Assembly: GCA_014360055.1 (NCBI GenBank) | Contig: JACIYH010000015.1 | Location: 1-47,731, forward strand | Length of the DNA stretch: 47,731 nucleotides | DNA from: Bacillota bacterium | Lineage (GTDB): Bacteria > Bacillota > Sulfobacillia > JACIYH01 | Direction: 5' to 3' | Shown here: positions 16,609 through 25,141 of the stretch, one piece after another | How the letters are laid out: the number at the start of each line of letters is the position of its first letter | How positions within the stretch are numbered: the stretch's first letter is position 1 | Program-made: the position numbers and the translations under genes | The notes under the pieces: generated by a model | Databases searched by the model: none | The model's input: the letters and a program-made list of their open reading frames with translations, nothing else | What the model was told of the DNA's origin: nothing

Positions 16609-17262
16609 ATGGGCAACAGGGGGTCGGAGTTCCGTATCCCGGAAGCCGCCATCAGGCGGCTCCCGGTGTATCTGAGGGTACTGGAAGAACTGGCCGAGGA
16701 CGGCGTCGATGTGGTCTCGTCGGCGGAACTGGCGGCCCGCGTGGGCTTCACCCCGGAGCAGATCCGCAAGGACCTGGCCTATTTCGGCGCTTTCGGCACC
16801 CGCGGGGTGGGCTACGACCCGGCCCTGCTGGGGCTAAAGATCAAGCGCATCCTGGGGCTCACCCACGAGGTGCCCGTGGCCCTGGTGGGGGCGGGCAACC
16901 TCGGTACGGCCCTGGCCCGGCACAACCTCACCCGGCACAAGGAAGTCCGCATCAGTGCCATTTTTGACCGGGACTGGGATAAAGTAGGGAAATCCATCGG
17001 AGGTGTGGAAATCCTCCCCCTGGAGGACATGGAGAAGGAAATCAGGGCGCAGGGCATCAAGATGGCCATTATCGCCGTCCCCCCCGGAGAAGCCCAGGCG
17101 GTGGCGGATCGGCTCATGGATGCCGGAGTGGAGGCCATCCTCAATTTCTCCCCCGCCAAGCTGCAGGCCCGCCCGGGGACGTACATCCAGAATATCGACC
17201 TCATGACCGAGTTGCAGGCCCTGGCCTATTACACCACCCTGCGCACGGCTGCGGAAGGGTGA
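16609..17262 (+). CDS. rex: Redox-sensing transcriptional repressor Rex
   Basis: A 217-residue protein. The N-terminal winged helix (residues 11-70) includes FTPEQIRKDLAYFGAFGTRGVGY, the Rex DNA-recognition segment. The Rossmann domain has GAGNLG at 94-99 and an acidic D120 after the second strand, fitting NAD(H). The C-terminal helix (NIDLMTELQALAYYTTL) is the domain-swap helix. Rex releases DNA at a high NADH/NAD+ ratio. Its gene follows the NAD(P)H-linked Flx/Hdr operon and polyprenyl synthase with 1 base spacing, so it may control them. Confidence 0.95.
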   Translation: MGNRGSEFRIPEAAIRRLPVYLRVLEELAEDGVDVVSSAELAARVGFTPEQIRKDLAYFGAFGTRGVGYDPALLGLKIKRILGLTHEVPVALVGAGNLGTALARHNLTRHKEVRISAIFDRDWDKVGKSIGGVEILPLEDMEKEIRAQGIKMAIIAVPPGEAQAVADRLMDAGVEAILNFSPAKLQARPGTYIQNIDLMTELQALAYYTTLRTAAEG

Positions 17263-18068
17263 AGCCGGTGGGTTCCCCGCTGTGGTTGCTGTCCGCCTCC
17301 TGGGTGGACTGGCTCCGCTACCTGGTGGACATCGCCGCCGTGGCCCTCATCTTCTACTGGGTGTTCCGGCTGGTGAGGGGCACGCGGGCGGTTCAACTCA
17401 TCAAGGGCATCGTGGTGCTGTTCGTGGCCGGGGCGGTCTCCGACTGGCTGGAACTCACCACCCTGAAGTGGCTCTTCGACCAGGCCCAAATCGCCCTCCT
17501 GGTGGCCCTGCCGGTGGTGTTCCAGCCGGAATTGCGCCGGGCCCTGGAGCAATTGGGACGGGGTAGCCTCTTCGGAAGGGACTGGTTCGTGCGTTCATAC
17601 AGCACGAAGGCCCTGGACGAGGTGGCCAGGGCGGTGGCATCGCTTTCCCGGGAGAAGGTGGGCGCCCTCATCGTGCTCGAGCGGGCTACCCGGCTGGGAG
17701 AGTACGTGGAGACGGGCATCCGCCTGGATGCGGCCGTGTCCTCCGAGTTGCTGGTCAACCTCTTCATTCCCAACACCCCGCTCCATGACGGGGCGGTGAT
17801 CGTTTCCGGCGACCGCGTCCTGGCCGCCGCCTGCTTCCTTCCCCTGGCGGAAGCGACCCGCCTGGGTACCGAACTGGGGGCCCGTCACCGGGCGGCGGTG
17901 GGCATCAGCGAGCGTTCGGACGCGGTGGCGGTGGTGGTGTCGGAGGAGACCGGCCAGGTGGCGGTGGCTTCAGACGGGAAGCTGGTGCGGAACGTGGACC
18001 CCGCCGCAGTGCGGGAGATGCTGGACGCCTTCTTCCCCTCCGAGACCCGTTTCCTGCGCCGCACCTGA
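17259..18068 (+). CDS. cdaA: Diadenylate cyclase CdaA
   Basis: A 269-residue membrane protein with three N-terminal hydrophobic helices (about 15-85) and a cytoplasmic DAC domain. The catalytic motifs are DGAV at 177-180 and GARHRAA at 207-213 (the family RHR motif). It makes c-di-AMP from two ATP. GTG at 17259 overlaps the rex stop; GTG at 17268 is an alternative with better spacing from GGAAGGG. It is followed by cdaR, glmM and glmS, the classical Bacillota arrangement. Confidence 0.95.
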   Translation: MKPVGSPLWLLSASWVDWLRYLVDIAAVALIFYWVFRLVRGTRAVQLIKGIVVLFVAGAVSDWLELTTLKWLFDQAQIALLVALPVVFQPELRRALEQLGRGSLFGRDWFVRSYSTKALDEVARAVASLSREKVGALIVLERATRLGEYVETGIRLDAAVSSELLVNLFIPNTPLHDGAVIVSGDRVLAAACFLPLAEATRLGTELGARHRAAVGISERSDAVAVVVSEETGQVAVASDGKLVRNVDPAAVREMLDAFFPSETRFLRRT

Positions 18069-18170
18069 GCACGGAGGGACGGTCCGTCGCAGCGGTGGCC
18101 CGATCGCGGGCTCAGCGTGCAGTGAGGCGGCGGGTACCGGAGGGCAGGCGGACGGCGCGAGGTGCTGGTG

Positions 18171-19367
18171 GTGAGTGCGATCGATCGCTGGCTGGAAAGG
18201 GATGTGACTCTCAAAGTCCTCGCGGTGGTGCTGGCCATCGTGCTCTGGCTGCGGGTGGGCTCCGGCCAGAGCCCGGTGGTCACCGTCACCGTGCCCGGGG
18301 TCTCGCTCCATACCGTGGGGGTGCAGGCCGGTCTGGCGGTGGCGGAGTTGCGCCCGTCCCAGGTGGACGTGGCCGTACGGGCTCCCCGGCCCGTGCTCGA
18401 CCGCCTGGACCCCGCCACCCTGCGAGCGGAGGTCGACCTGGCTGCGGCGGGGGCGGGGCAGTTCGCGCTGCCGGTGACTGTAAAGGCCCCCCGTGGTGTG
18501 CAGGTAGTGGAGGTCTCCCCCACCCATGCCCGCGTGACGGTGGATTACCTGGCGGAACGCCGGGTCCCCGTGCAGGTGCAGGTGGTGGGGGTGGTGGGCG
18601 AGGACTACCGGGTGGAGTCCCCCCTGCCCAGCCCGGCGGAGGTCCTGGCCAGCGGACCCCGCGGGCAGGTGGCCCTGGTCCGCTACGCGGTGGGTACGGT
18701 GGATGTGACAGGTGCCACCACCGATTTTTCGCGCACCGTCGACTTGCGGCCCGTGAACGGCCACGGTCAGGAAGTCACGGGGGTGGAACTGAAACCCGGT
18801 ACGGTGGAAGTCCGTTTCAGCCTGGTGAAGCTGCCTCCGGCCAAGGAGGTACCGGTCGAGGCCGATCTGCGGGGGCAACCTCCCCTAGGGTTTGCCGTGC
18901 GCGAGGTGGTGGTGAGCCCTTCGCGTGTAAAGGTGCGCGCCCCCCAGCCGCAACTCGACCAGGTGGGCGCGGTGAAAACCAGGCCCATTTCCCTGGAGGG
19001 GGTGACCGCGGACAGCGAGCGGGAGGTGGCGGTGGCACTGCCGGAGGGTGTGGCCATGGCCGATCCTCCCACCGTGCTGGTGTACCTGCGTATAGTGGAG
19101 GACGTGGGTGAGCGCGAGTACCCCGAGCTACCCGTGACCGTGCGCAACCTGCCCGAGGGGATGACGGGCTCCTGCCAGCCCGCCCGGGTGAAGGTGGTGG
19201 CACGGGGGCGCAAGGACATCCTCCAGGGTGCCGCGCTCGAGCCCTGGGTGGATGGTGCCGGGGGGGCTGGGGAACGGCAGGTGGCCGTGCGGGTGGAGGC
19301 TCCCCCCGGGGTGGAAATCCTCTCGGTGGAGCCCGCTCAGGTCACCCTCACCACCGGGAGGCAGTAG
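18171..19367 (+). CDS. cdaR: CdaR (YbbR-domain) regulator of CdaA
   Basis: A 398-residue protein with one N-terminal transmembrane helix (about 13-30) followed by at least four extracellular YbbR beta-domains; repeating segments such as VEVSPTHARVTV, VVVSPSRVKVRA and VEPAQVTLTT close successive domains. YbbR proteins bind and modulate CdaA from outside the membrane. Three in-frame GTG codons (18162, 18168, 18171) lie by a GAGGTG site; 18171 has the best spacing. A 102-base gap separates it from cdaA. Confidence 0.9.
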   Translation: MSAIDRWLERDVTLKVLAVVLAIVLWLRVGSGQSPVVTVTVPGVSLHTVGVQAGLAVAELRPSQVDVAVRAPRPVLDRLDPATLRAEVDLAAAGAGQFALPVTVKAPRGVQVVEVSPTHARVTVDYLAERRVPVQVQVVGVVGEDYRVESPLPSPAEVLASGPRGQVALVRYAVGTVDVTGATTDFSRTVDLRPVNGHGQEVTGVELKPGTVEVRFSLVKLPPAKEVPVEADLRGQPPLGFAVREVVVSPSRVKVRAPQPQLDQVGAVKTRPISLEGVTADSEREVAVALPEGVAMADPPTVLVYLRIVEDVGEREYPELPVTVRNLPEGMTGSCQPARVKVVARGRKDILQGAALEPWVDGAGGAGERQVAVRVEAPPGVEILSVEPAQVTLTTGRQ

Positions 19368-19382
19368 GACCGGCACCATGCT

Positions 19383-20789
19383 ATGGGCGAGAATACTATG
19401 GATGGAGAGGCGGGGCGGTTAGCGTTGCTGTTCGGTACTGATGGGGTGCGCGGGATAGCCAACGTGGAACTGACACCCGAACTGGCCTTCCGGGTGGGGC
19501 GGGCGGCGGCGGGCGTGCTGGGCGGCGGCGGTCGCCTCCGCTTCGCCGTGGGCAGGGACACCCGGATCTCCGGGCACCTCCTGCAGAGTGCCCTGGTAGC
19601 CGGTCTTCTCTCTGCCGGGGCCGACGTCCTCGACCTGGGCGTGATCACCACCCCCGGTGTGGCGTATCTGACCCGGTTCCTGGGCTGCCAGGGCGGGGCG
19701 GTCATCTCCGCCTCCCATAATCCCGCCGAATACAACGGCATCAAGCTCATCTCCGGCCTGGGGTACAAGTTCCCCGACGAGGTAGAGGGGAAGATCGAAG
19801 CCGTGGTCCTGGGCGAGGACAGCCTGCCCCGTCCCGGCGGAGCCGGGGTGGGTCGCCTGGAAGACGCCAGGGGAGCGCGGGAGAAGTACATAGGGTATCT
19901 GGCCGGGACCCTGCCCGGACCGCTTCCGCCCCTGGCCGTGGCGGTGGACTGCGCCAACGGGGCGACGGCGGAACTGGCGCCCCAACTGCTGGCCCGGGTG
20001 GGTGTGCGGGTGACGGCCATCAACGTGGAGCCCGACGGACTCAACATCAACGCCGGGTGTGGCTCAACCCATCCGGAGGCTCTGGCCCGGGTGGTGGTGG
20101 AGTGCGGGGCCGACCTGGGGATCGCCCACGACGGGGACGGCGACCGTACCATCGCGGTGGATGACAACGGCCAGGTGGTCGACGGGGATGCCATCATGGG
20201 CATCCTGGCCCACGCGCTGCACCAGGAGGGGCGCCTGCGCGGCGGTGCGGTGGTGGCCACGGTGATGTCCAACCTGGGGCTGGAGGTATTCCTCCGCCAG
20301 GTGGGGCTGGGCCTGATACGTACCGCCGTGGGTGACCGCTACGTGCTGGATGAGATGCTGCGCGGGGGGTACAGCCTGGGCGGAGAGCAGTCGGGACACA
20401 TCATCTTCCTCGATCACGCCACCACCGGCGACGGCATGCTCACCGCTCTGCAACTCCTGTGGGTGCTGGCGAGGTCCGGGGCCAGGCTCTCCGCCCTGGC
20501 GGGGTCGATTCCGCGCTACCCCCAGGTACTGCGCAACGTCAGGCTCCCCGGGGAGACCCGCTACCAGCCCACTCCCCGTATTGAGCGCGCCCTGCAAGAG
20601 GCGCGTCGGGTTTTGGGGGAACGCGGGAGGGTCCTCGTGCGTCCTTCAGGTACGGAGCCCCTGGTGCGCATCATGGTGGAGGGCGAGGACGCCGCCGAGG
20701 TGACGCGGCAGGCGGCCGCCCTGGAGGAGGTGATCGCCGGGGAGCTATCAGCACTGGCAGCGGCCCGGCCGCCAAACCCGGTATCCTGA
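19383..20789 (+). CDS. glmM: Phosphoglucosamine mutase
   Basis: A 468-residue alpha-D-phosphohexomutase with all four signatures: LFGTDGVRG at 16-24, the phosphoserine loop ISASHNP with S111, the metal loop DGDGDR at 250-255, and the phosphate-binding RPSGTEPLVR near the C terminus. It converts glucosamine-6-phosphate to glucosamine-1-phosphate for UDP-GlcNAc synthesis. ATG at 19383 is used; ATG at 19398 is equally possible since neither has a strong SD. In several Bacillota GlmM binds CdaA and inhibits it, consistent with the clustering. Confidence 0.95.
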   Translation: MGENTMDGEAGRLALLFGTDGVRGIANVELTPELAFRVGRAAAGVLGGGGRLRFAVGRDTRISGHLLQSALVAGLLSAGADVLDLGVITTPGVAYLTRFLGCQGGAVISASHNPAEYNGIKLISGLGYKFPDEVEGKIEAVVLGEDSLPRPGGAGVGRLEDARGAREKYIGYLAGTLPGPLPPLAVAVDCANGATAELAPQLLARVGVRVTAINVEPDGLNINAGCGSTHPEALARVVVECGADLGIAHDGDGDRTIAVDDNGQVVDGDAIMGILAHALHQEGRLRGGAVVATVMSNLGLEVFLRQVGLGLIRTAVGDRYVLDEMLRGGYSLGGEQSGHIIFLDHATTGDGMLTALQLLWVLARSGARLSALAGSIPRYPQVLRNVRLPGETRYQPTPRIERALQEARRVLGERGRVLVRPSGTEPLVRIMVEGEDAAEVTRQAAALEEVIAGELSALAAARPPNPVS

Positions 20790-20876
20790 GGGTACCCGGA
20801 AGGCGCGCGGCGCGCGGCGCCGGGACCGGGAAGGCGTGCGGGTACATCCGGGAGACGTCTTAACGGCTGAGGCAGA

Positions 20877-21028
20877 GAGCGCCGGGACTTCCCCTGCCCG
20901 GCGCGGGGGAAGTCGACGAGGGTGGGGTTAATCGAGATTTCGGCGGATGCCCCACGGTTGGCCACGACCGTAAGAGGCCTCACAAATCCCGGGAGCGATC
21001 CCGGGGACAAAAGGGCCGGGTGGCGAAA
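20877..21028 (+). ncRNA. glmS ribozyme/riboswitch
   Basis: The 5' leader of glmS matches the glmS catalytic RNA. Cleavage is expected between A20878 and G20879, just before GCGCC. P1 pairs GACTTCCCC (20886-20894) with GGGGAAGTC (20906-20914). The core reads CGACGAGGGTGGGG, then TCGAGATTTCGGCGGATG, nearly invariant in this class. P2 pairs TGGGG with CCCCA (20923-20927, 20950-20954). CCACGACCGTAAGAGG follows, and P4 is CCCGGGA-GCGA-TCCCGGG (20988-21005) capped by a GNRA loop. The 3' end GACAAAAGGG...GGCGAAAGGAG runs into the glmS SD. Glucosamine-6-phosphate is the known cofactor; binding leads to self-cleavage and loss of glmS mRNA. Confidence 0.93.
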
Positions 21029-21038
21029 GGAGAACAGC

Positions 21039-22958
21039 ATGTGTGGAATAGTGGGCTACGTGGGCCCGCGGCCCGCGTTGCCTGTGCTGTTGGACGGACT
21101 GTCCCGCCTGGAGTACCGGGGATACGACTCGGCGGGCGTGGCGGTGTTTGACGGGGACCGGGTGCTGGCCTGCAAGCGGCAGGGCCGGCTGTCCCGCCTG
21201 GAGGCGGCACTGGCCCACGAAATCCTCGCCGGCGGGGGAACGGGTCCCGACGGCAGGCGCGCCCGTACAGGCATCGGGCACACCCGCTGGGCCACCCACG
21301 GGGTGCCTTCTGATGAGAACGCCCATCCCCACGGGGACTGCAGCGGGCGTTTCTGGGTCGTCCACAACGGGATCATCGAGAACTACCGGGAACTGAAGGA
21401 GGAACTGGCCGCCCGGGGTCACCGGTTCCTGTCCCAGACGGACACGGAGGTGATCCCCCACCTGATCGAGAGCCTGTACGAGGGGGACCTGGTGCGGGCG
21501 GTGGGGGCCGCCACCCGCCGCTTGCGGGGGTCCTACGCGGTGGCGGTAATGTCCCCCCTCCATCCCGACACGCTGGTCGCGGTGCGCCAGGAGAGCCCCC
21601 TGGTGGTGGGGCTGGGCGAAGGCGAGAATTTCCTTGCCTCAGACGTGCCCGCCCTGCTGGAGTATACGCGAAACACTTACATCCTGGACGAAGGTGAGAT
21701 GGCGGTGCTCACCCCGGATCGGGTGGAGGTGGCCGACCGGGCCGGGCGCCCCGTGGCCAAGAGGGTGTTCCGGGTGACCTGGGACGCCAGCATGGCCGAG
21801 AAGGGCGGCTACGGCCACTTCATGCTCAAGGAGATCCACGAACAGCCAACCGCCCTCAGCCAGACCCTCGCTCCCCGGCTCACCGAAGAGGGAGAGGTGC
21901 GTGGGGAGGAGGAAGCCCTCGACCCCGCCTGGCTGGCCCGGTTCCGCCGCGTGCACCTTCTGGCCTGCGGGACCGCCTACCACGCCGGACTGGTGGGGAA
22001 GTACCTGCTGGAAAGGCTGGCGCGCATACCTGCGGAAGCGGAGCTTGCCTCCGAGTTCCGCTACCGCGAGCCCCTGGTGGACCGCGACACCCTGGCGGTG
22101 GTCATCAGCCAGTCGGGTGAGACCGCCGATACCCGGGCGGCCCTGCGGGAAGCCCGCGCCCGGGGGGCGGGAGTGCTGGCCGTCGTCAACGTGGTGGGTA
22201 GCTCCATCGCCCGCGAGGCGGAGCGGGTGCTGTACACCTGGGCGGGGCCGGAGATAGCCGTGGCCTCCACGAAGGCCTACTCCTGCCAGGTGGCGGTGCT
22301 CACCCTGCTGGCGCTGCACCTGGGCCGCCTGCGGGGGACCCTGCCCGCCGAGGAAGCGCGTCGCCTGGGGCGGTCGCTGCGGGCCCTGCCCGCTGTGGTG
22401 GAGCGGGCGCTGTCCGGGGCTGCCCGCGTCGAGGAAGTGGCCCGGTGCGTCGCCGTTCACGAGGATGCCTTTTTCATCGGCCGCGGCCTGGATTACGCCG
22501 TGGCGCAGGAGGCCCAGCTCAAACTGAAGGAAATCTCGTACATCCATGCCGAAGCCTACCCGGCCGGGGAACTCAAGCATGGCACCCTGGCCCTCATCGT
22601 ACCCGGGACGCCCGTGGTGGCCCTCGCCACCCAGCCCGACCTGAGCGAGAAGACCATGTCCAACGTGGAGGAAGTGCGGGCCCGGGGCGGCCACGTGTAC
22701 CTCTTCGCCCCCGCCTCCCTCACGGGAGGACCCGGGGAGGGCCCGGGTGGGCGACCGGCCCCCGGTGGGGGCGAGGCGTCTGCGGGGGCGGAGGCCGCTG
22801 CGGGGGTAGAGGTGATAACCCTCCCCGAGGTCGACCCCCGGCTGGCACCGGCGGCGGCGGTAGTACCCATGCAGTTGCTGGCCTACTATGCTGCCGTGGC
22901 CCGGGGCTGTGATGTCGACAAACCCCGTAACCTGGCCAAGAGCGTCACCGTAGAATAG
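21039..22958 (+). CDS. glmS: Glutamine--fructose-6-phosphate aminotransferase
   Basis: A 639-residue enzyme. The N-terminal nucleophile Cys2 is in MCGIVGYVG; GHTRWATHG and the HNGIIENY segment complete the glutaminase half. Two SIS domains follow (LACGTAYHAG, ISQSGETADT, ASTKAYSCQV, ELKHGTLALI), ending in the invariant LAKSVTVE. It makes glucosamine-6-phosphate from fructose-6-phosphate and glutamine. ATG at 21039 follows AAAGGAG. A 30-residue Gly/Ala/Pro-rich insertion lies near residues 558-588, in the second SIS domain. Expression is governed by the upstream ribozyme. Confidence 0.97.
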   Translation: MCGIVGYVGPRPALPVLLDGLSRLEYRGYDSAGVAVFDGDRVLACKRQGRLSRLEAALAHEILAGGGTGPDGRRARTGIGHTRWATHGVPSDENAHPHGDCSGRFWVVHNGIIENYRELKEELAARGHRFLSQTDTEVIPHLIESLYEGDLVRAVGAATRRLRGSYAVAVMSPLHPDTLVAVRQESPLVVGLGEGENFLASDVPALLEYTRNTYILDEGEMAVLTPDRVEVADRAGRPVAKRVFRVTWDASMAEKGGYGHFMLKEIHEQPTALSQTLAPRLTEEGEVRGEEEALDPAWLARFRRVHLLACGTAYHAGLVGKYLLERLARIPAEAELASEFRYREPLVDRDTLAVVISQSGETADTRAALREARARGAGVLAVVNVVGSSIAREAERVLYTWAGPEIAVASTKAYSCQVAVLTLLALHLGRLRGTLPAEEARRLGRSLRALPAVVERALSGAARVEEVARCVAVHEDAFFIGRGLDYAVAQEAQLKLKEISYIHAEAYPAGELKHGTLALIVPGTPVVALATQPDLSEKTMSNVEEVRARGGHVYLFAPASLTGGPGEGPGGRPAPGGGEASAGAEAAAGVEVITLPEVDPRLAPAAAVVPMQLLAYYAAVARGCDVDKPRNLAKSVTVE

Positions 22959-22964
22959 TGCCGC

Positions 22965-22994
22965 CGGGGCCGGGGCCGGGCCGCCCCGGCCCCG
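22965..22994 (+). terminator. GC-rich hairpin after glmS
   Basis: Seven bases after the glmS stop, a perfect 12-bp stem CGGGGCCGGGGC/GCCCCGGCCCCG encloses a 6-base loop. No U-run follows, so it may be a non-classical or Rho-aided terminator or an mRNA 3'-end stabiliser. Confidence 0.45.
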
Positions 22995-23067
22995 CCCCCC
23001 TGCGCGGCCCTCCGGCCCCGCCCCCCGGCGAAGGAAAATGGGGGCGGGGGGAAGAATACCCCGGGGG

Positions 23068-23535
23068 ATGCTGGGTCTAGGCGTTGACGTGGTTGCCGTG
23101 GCGCGCTGGCGCCGCCTGTTGCGGTCATACGGGGAACGCGTGGCGGGGCGGGTTTTTGCCCCGGAGGAACTCGCGCAGTGCCGCGGACCACGCGCCCCCG
23201 AGCAATTGGCCGCCCGGTGGGCGGGCAAGGAAGCGGTGGCCAAGGCCCTGGGGTGCCGCCCCGGGTCGTGGCGCGACGTGGTGATCCAGCGGGACCCTGA
23301 TGGCGTGCCGCGGGTGTTGCTCCGGGGGGCGTGGAGGGAGGCCGCCCGCGCGCGGGGCGTGACTTCGTGCCACGTTTCCCTCAGCCACGAGAAGACGGTG
23401 GCCGTGGCTGTAGTATTGGCCGTGGCCGGTGATGCCGTGGGTGGCGACGCAGTGGCCCATGGCGCGCTGGCTCAAGAAGCCGGGGCTGGCGCCGCGGCGC
23501 CTGCGGGGACCCCTGGCGTGGTGGAGGAGAAATGA
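23068..23535 (+). CDS. acpS: Holo-[acyl-carrier-protein] synthase
   Basis: A 155-residue phosphopantetheinyl transferase. LGLGVDVVAVARW at the start carries the metal-binding Asp; RWAGKEAVAKALG holds the second acidic ligand; HVSLSHEKTVAVAVV is the C-terminal core. It transfers 4'-phosphopantetheine from CoA to ACP. ATG at 23068 gives the family N terminus; ATG at 23038 would add ten Gly-rich residues. The last 35 residues are an Ala/Gly tail beyond the usual domain. It overlaps nnrDE by 4 bases. Confidence 0.88.
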   Translation: MLGLGVDVVAVARWRRLLRSYGERVAGRVFAPEELAQCRGPRAPEQLAARWAGKEAVAKALGCRPGSWRDVVIQRDPDGVPRVLLRGAWREAARARGVTSCHVSLSHEKTVAVAVVLAVAGDAVGGDAVAHGALAQEAGAGAAAPAGTPGVVEEK

Positions 23536-25124
23536 AGGCTGTCACCGGTGCCGAGATGCGCCAGATCGACCGCCTGGCCCAGGAAGAGGCGGCCATCCCC
23601 GGCCTCATCCTGATGGAGAACGCAGGGCGGGCCGTGTTCGGACAGGCCCTCAGGATGCTGGGGGGAGAGCCGGGCGGGCGCCGGGTCCTCGTGCTGTGCG
23701 GCAAGGGGAACAACGGAGGCGACGGCCTGGTGGTGGCCCGGCACCTGTGCCATCACGGCACCGAGGTCCGGGTGTTGCTGGCGGCCTCGCCCGAAGAACT
23801 CAAGGGGGATGCCGCCGCCAACCTGGCCATGGCCAGGGCCGAGGAGGCCCTGCCCGGTGCCCGCCTTGCCGTGCGCTCCCTCTCCGGGCGGGACTGGGAG
23901 GATGCCCTCGCGGAGGAACTCGCAGCCGCCGACCTGGTGGTTGACGCTCTCCTGGGGACGGGCATCCAGGGGGGTGCCCGGGGGCCGGTGGCGCAGGTCA
24001 TCGAGATACTGAACCGGGCGGAGCGGCCGGTCCTGAGCGTGGACGTGCCCTCGGGGCTGGACGCCGACACCGGTGCGGTGAGAGGGCCCTGTGTGCGGGC
24101 GCGGGTGACGGTTACCCTGGGTCTTCCCAAGGTGGGCCTGCTCATCTACCCGGGAGCGGAGTATGCCGGGCGGGTACTGGTGGCCGACATCGGCATTCCG
24201 CCCGGGCTGGTGGACCGGGTCAACCCGCAGGTGGAGATGCTGGAGGAACCCCAGGTGGCCGCCTGGCTGCCCGCCCGGCCCCCGGCCGCCCACAAGGGGA
24301 CCTTCGGCCACCTGTGGGTGGTGGCGGGGTCCCAGGGAATGGTGGGCGCGGCGAAAATGGCGGCCATGGCGGGTCTGCGGGGAGGAGCGGGGCTGGTGAC
24401 CCTGGCCCTGCCCGCACGCCAGCAGCCGGTGGTGGCGGCGGGCCTGTCCGAGGTGATGACGCGGGGTCTGCCGGAAGAAGAGGGGATGCTCAGCGCTTCC
24501 GCCCTGGATGTACTCAAAGAGGCGGGCCGCGGGGTGGAAGCCTGGGCCATAGGGCCGGGGCTGGGGCGGTCTCCCGGGGTGGCCACCCTGGTGCGCGACT
24601 TCGTGCGCTGGTGCCCGGCCCCCCTGGTGATCGATGCGGACGGCCTGTGGGCCCTGGGTTCGGACCTGTCCCTCCTGCGGGACAGGGAGCACCCCACCGT
24701 GCTCACACCGCACCCGGGTGAGATGGCGCGCCTGCTCGATAGTACGGTAGCGAGCGTGCAGGCGGATCGCCTCGGGGCGGTGCGCGAGGCGGCCCGGCGC
24801 GCGCGGGCGGTGGTGGTGCTGAAGGGGGCCCGCTCCCTGGTGGGGACACCCGCCGGGCGGGTGTTCATCAATCCCACCGGCAACGTGGGCATGGCCACGG
24901 GAGGATCGGGGGACGTGCTCACCGGCCTGGTGGGGGCGTTCCTGGCCCAGGGAGTGCCGGCCGAGCGGGCCGCCTGCCTGGGTGTGTTCCTGCATGGCCT
25001 GGCAGGAGATCTGGCCGCCGGGCGGCGGGGACGGCTGTCCCTGGTGGCCGGGGACATCCTGGCCTGGCTGCCTCAGGCGGCCCGGCGCCTGGAACGTCTT
25101 GCCCGCAGCCCGGCAGCAGGCTGA
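23532..25124 (+). CDS. nnr: Bifunctional NAD(P)HX epimerase/dehydratase
   Basis: A 530-residue fusion protein. The N-terminal YjeF domain (about 1-220) contains GKGNNGGDGLVVARHL and interconverts R- and S-NAD(P)HX. The C-terminal ribokinase-like domain (about 235-520) contains HKGTFGHLWVVAGS and NVGMATGGSGDVLTG, and dehydrates S-NAD(P)HX with ADP or ATP. It repairs hydrated NAD(P)H. The acpS-nnr-alr order is common in Bacillota. ATG at 23532 overlaps the acpS stop with GGAGGAGAA upstream. Confidence 0.93.
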   Translation: MKAVTGAEMRQIDRLAQEEAAIPGLILMENAGRAVFGQALRMLGGEPGGRRVLVLCGKGNNGGDGLVVARHLCHHGTEVRVLLAASPEELKGDAAANLAMARAEEALPGARLAVRSLSGRDWEDALAEELAAADLVVDALLGTGIQGGARGPVAQVIEILNRAERPVLSVDVPSGLDADTGAVRGPCVRARVTVTLGLPKVGLLIYPGAEYAGRVLVADIGIPPGLVDRVNPQVEMLEEPQVAAWLPARPPAAHKGTFGHLWVVAGSQGMVGAAKMAAMAGLRGGAGLVTLALPARQQPVVAAGLSEVMTRGLPEEEGMLSASALDVLKEAGRGVEAWAIGPGLGRSPGVATLVRDFVRWCPAPLVIDADGLWALGSDLSLLRDREHPTVLTPHPGEMARLLDSTVASVQADRLGAVREAARRARAVVVLKGARSLVGTPAGRVFINPTGNVGMATGGSGDVLTGLVGAFLAQGVPAERAACLGVFLHGLAGDLAAGRRGRLSLVAGDILAWLPQAARRLERLARSPAAG

Positions 25125-25141
25125 GCGGGAGGGGGTGCAGG

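Noticed and set aside
18069-18170. Possible small gene between cdaA and cdaR
   Set aside because: Short Arg-rich frame without SD; best seen as a leader or spacer.
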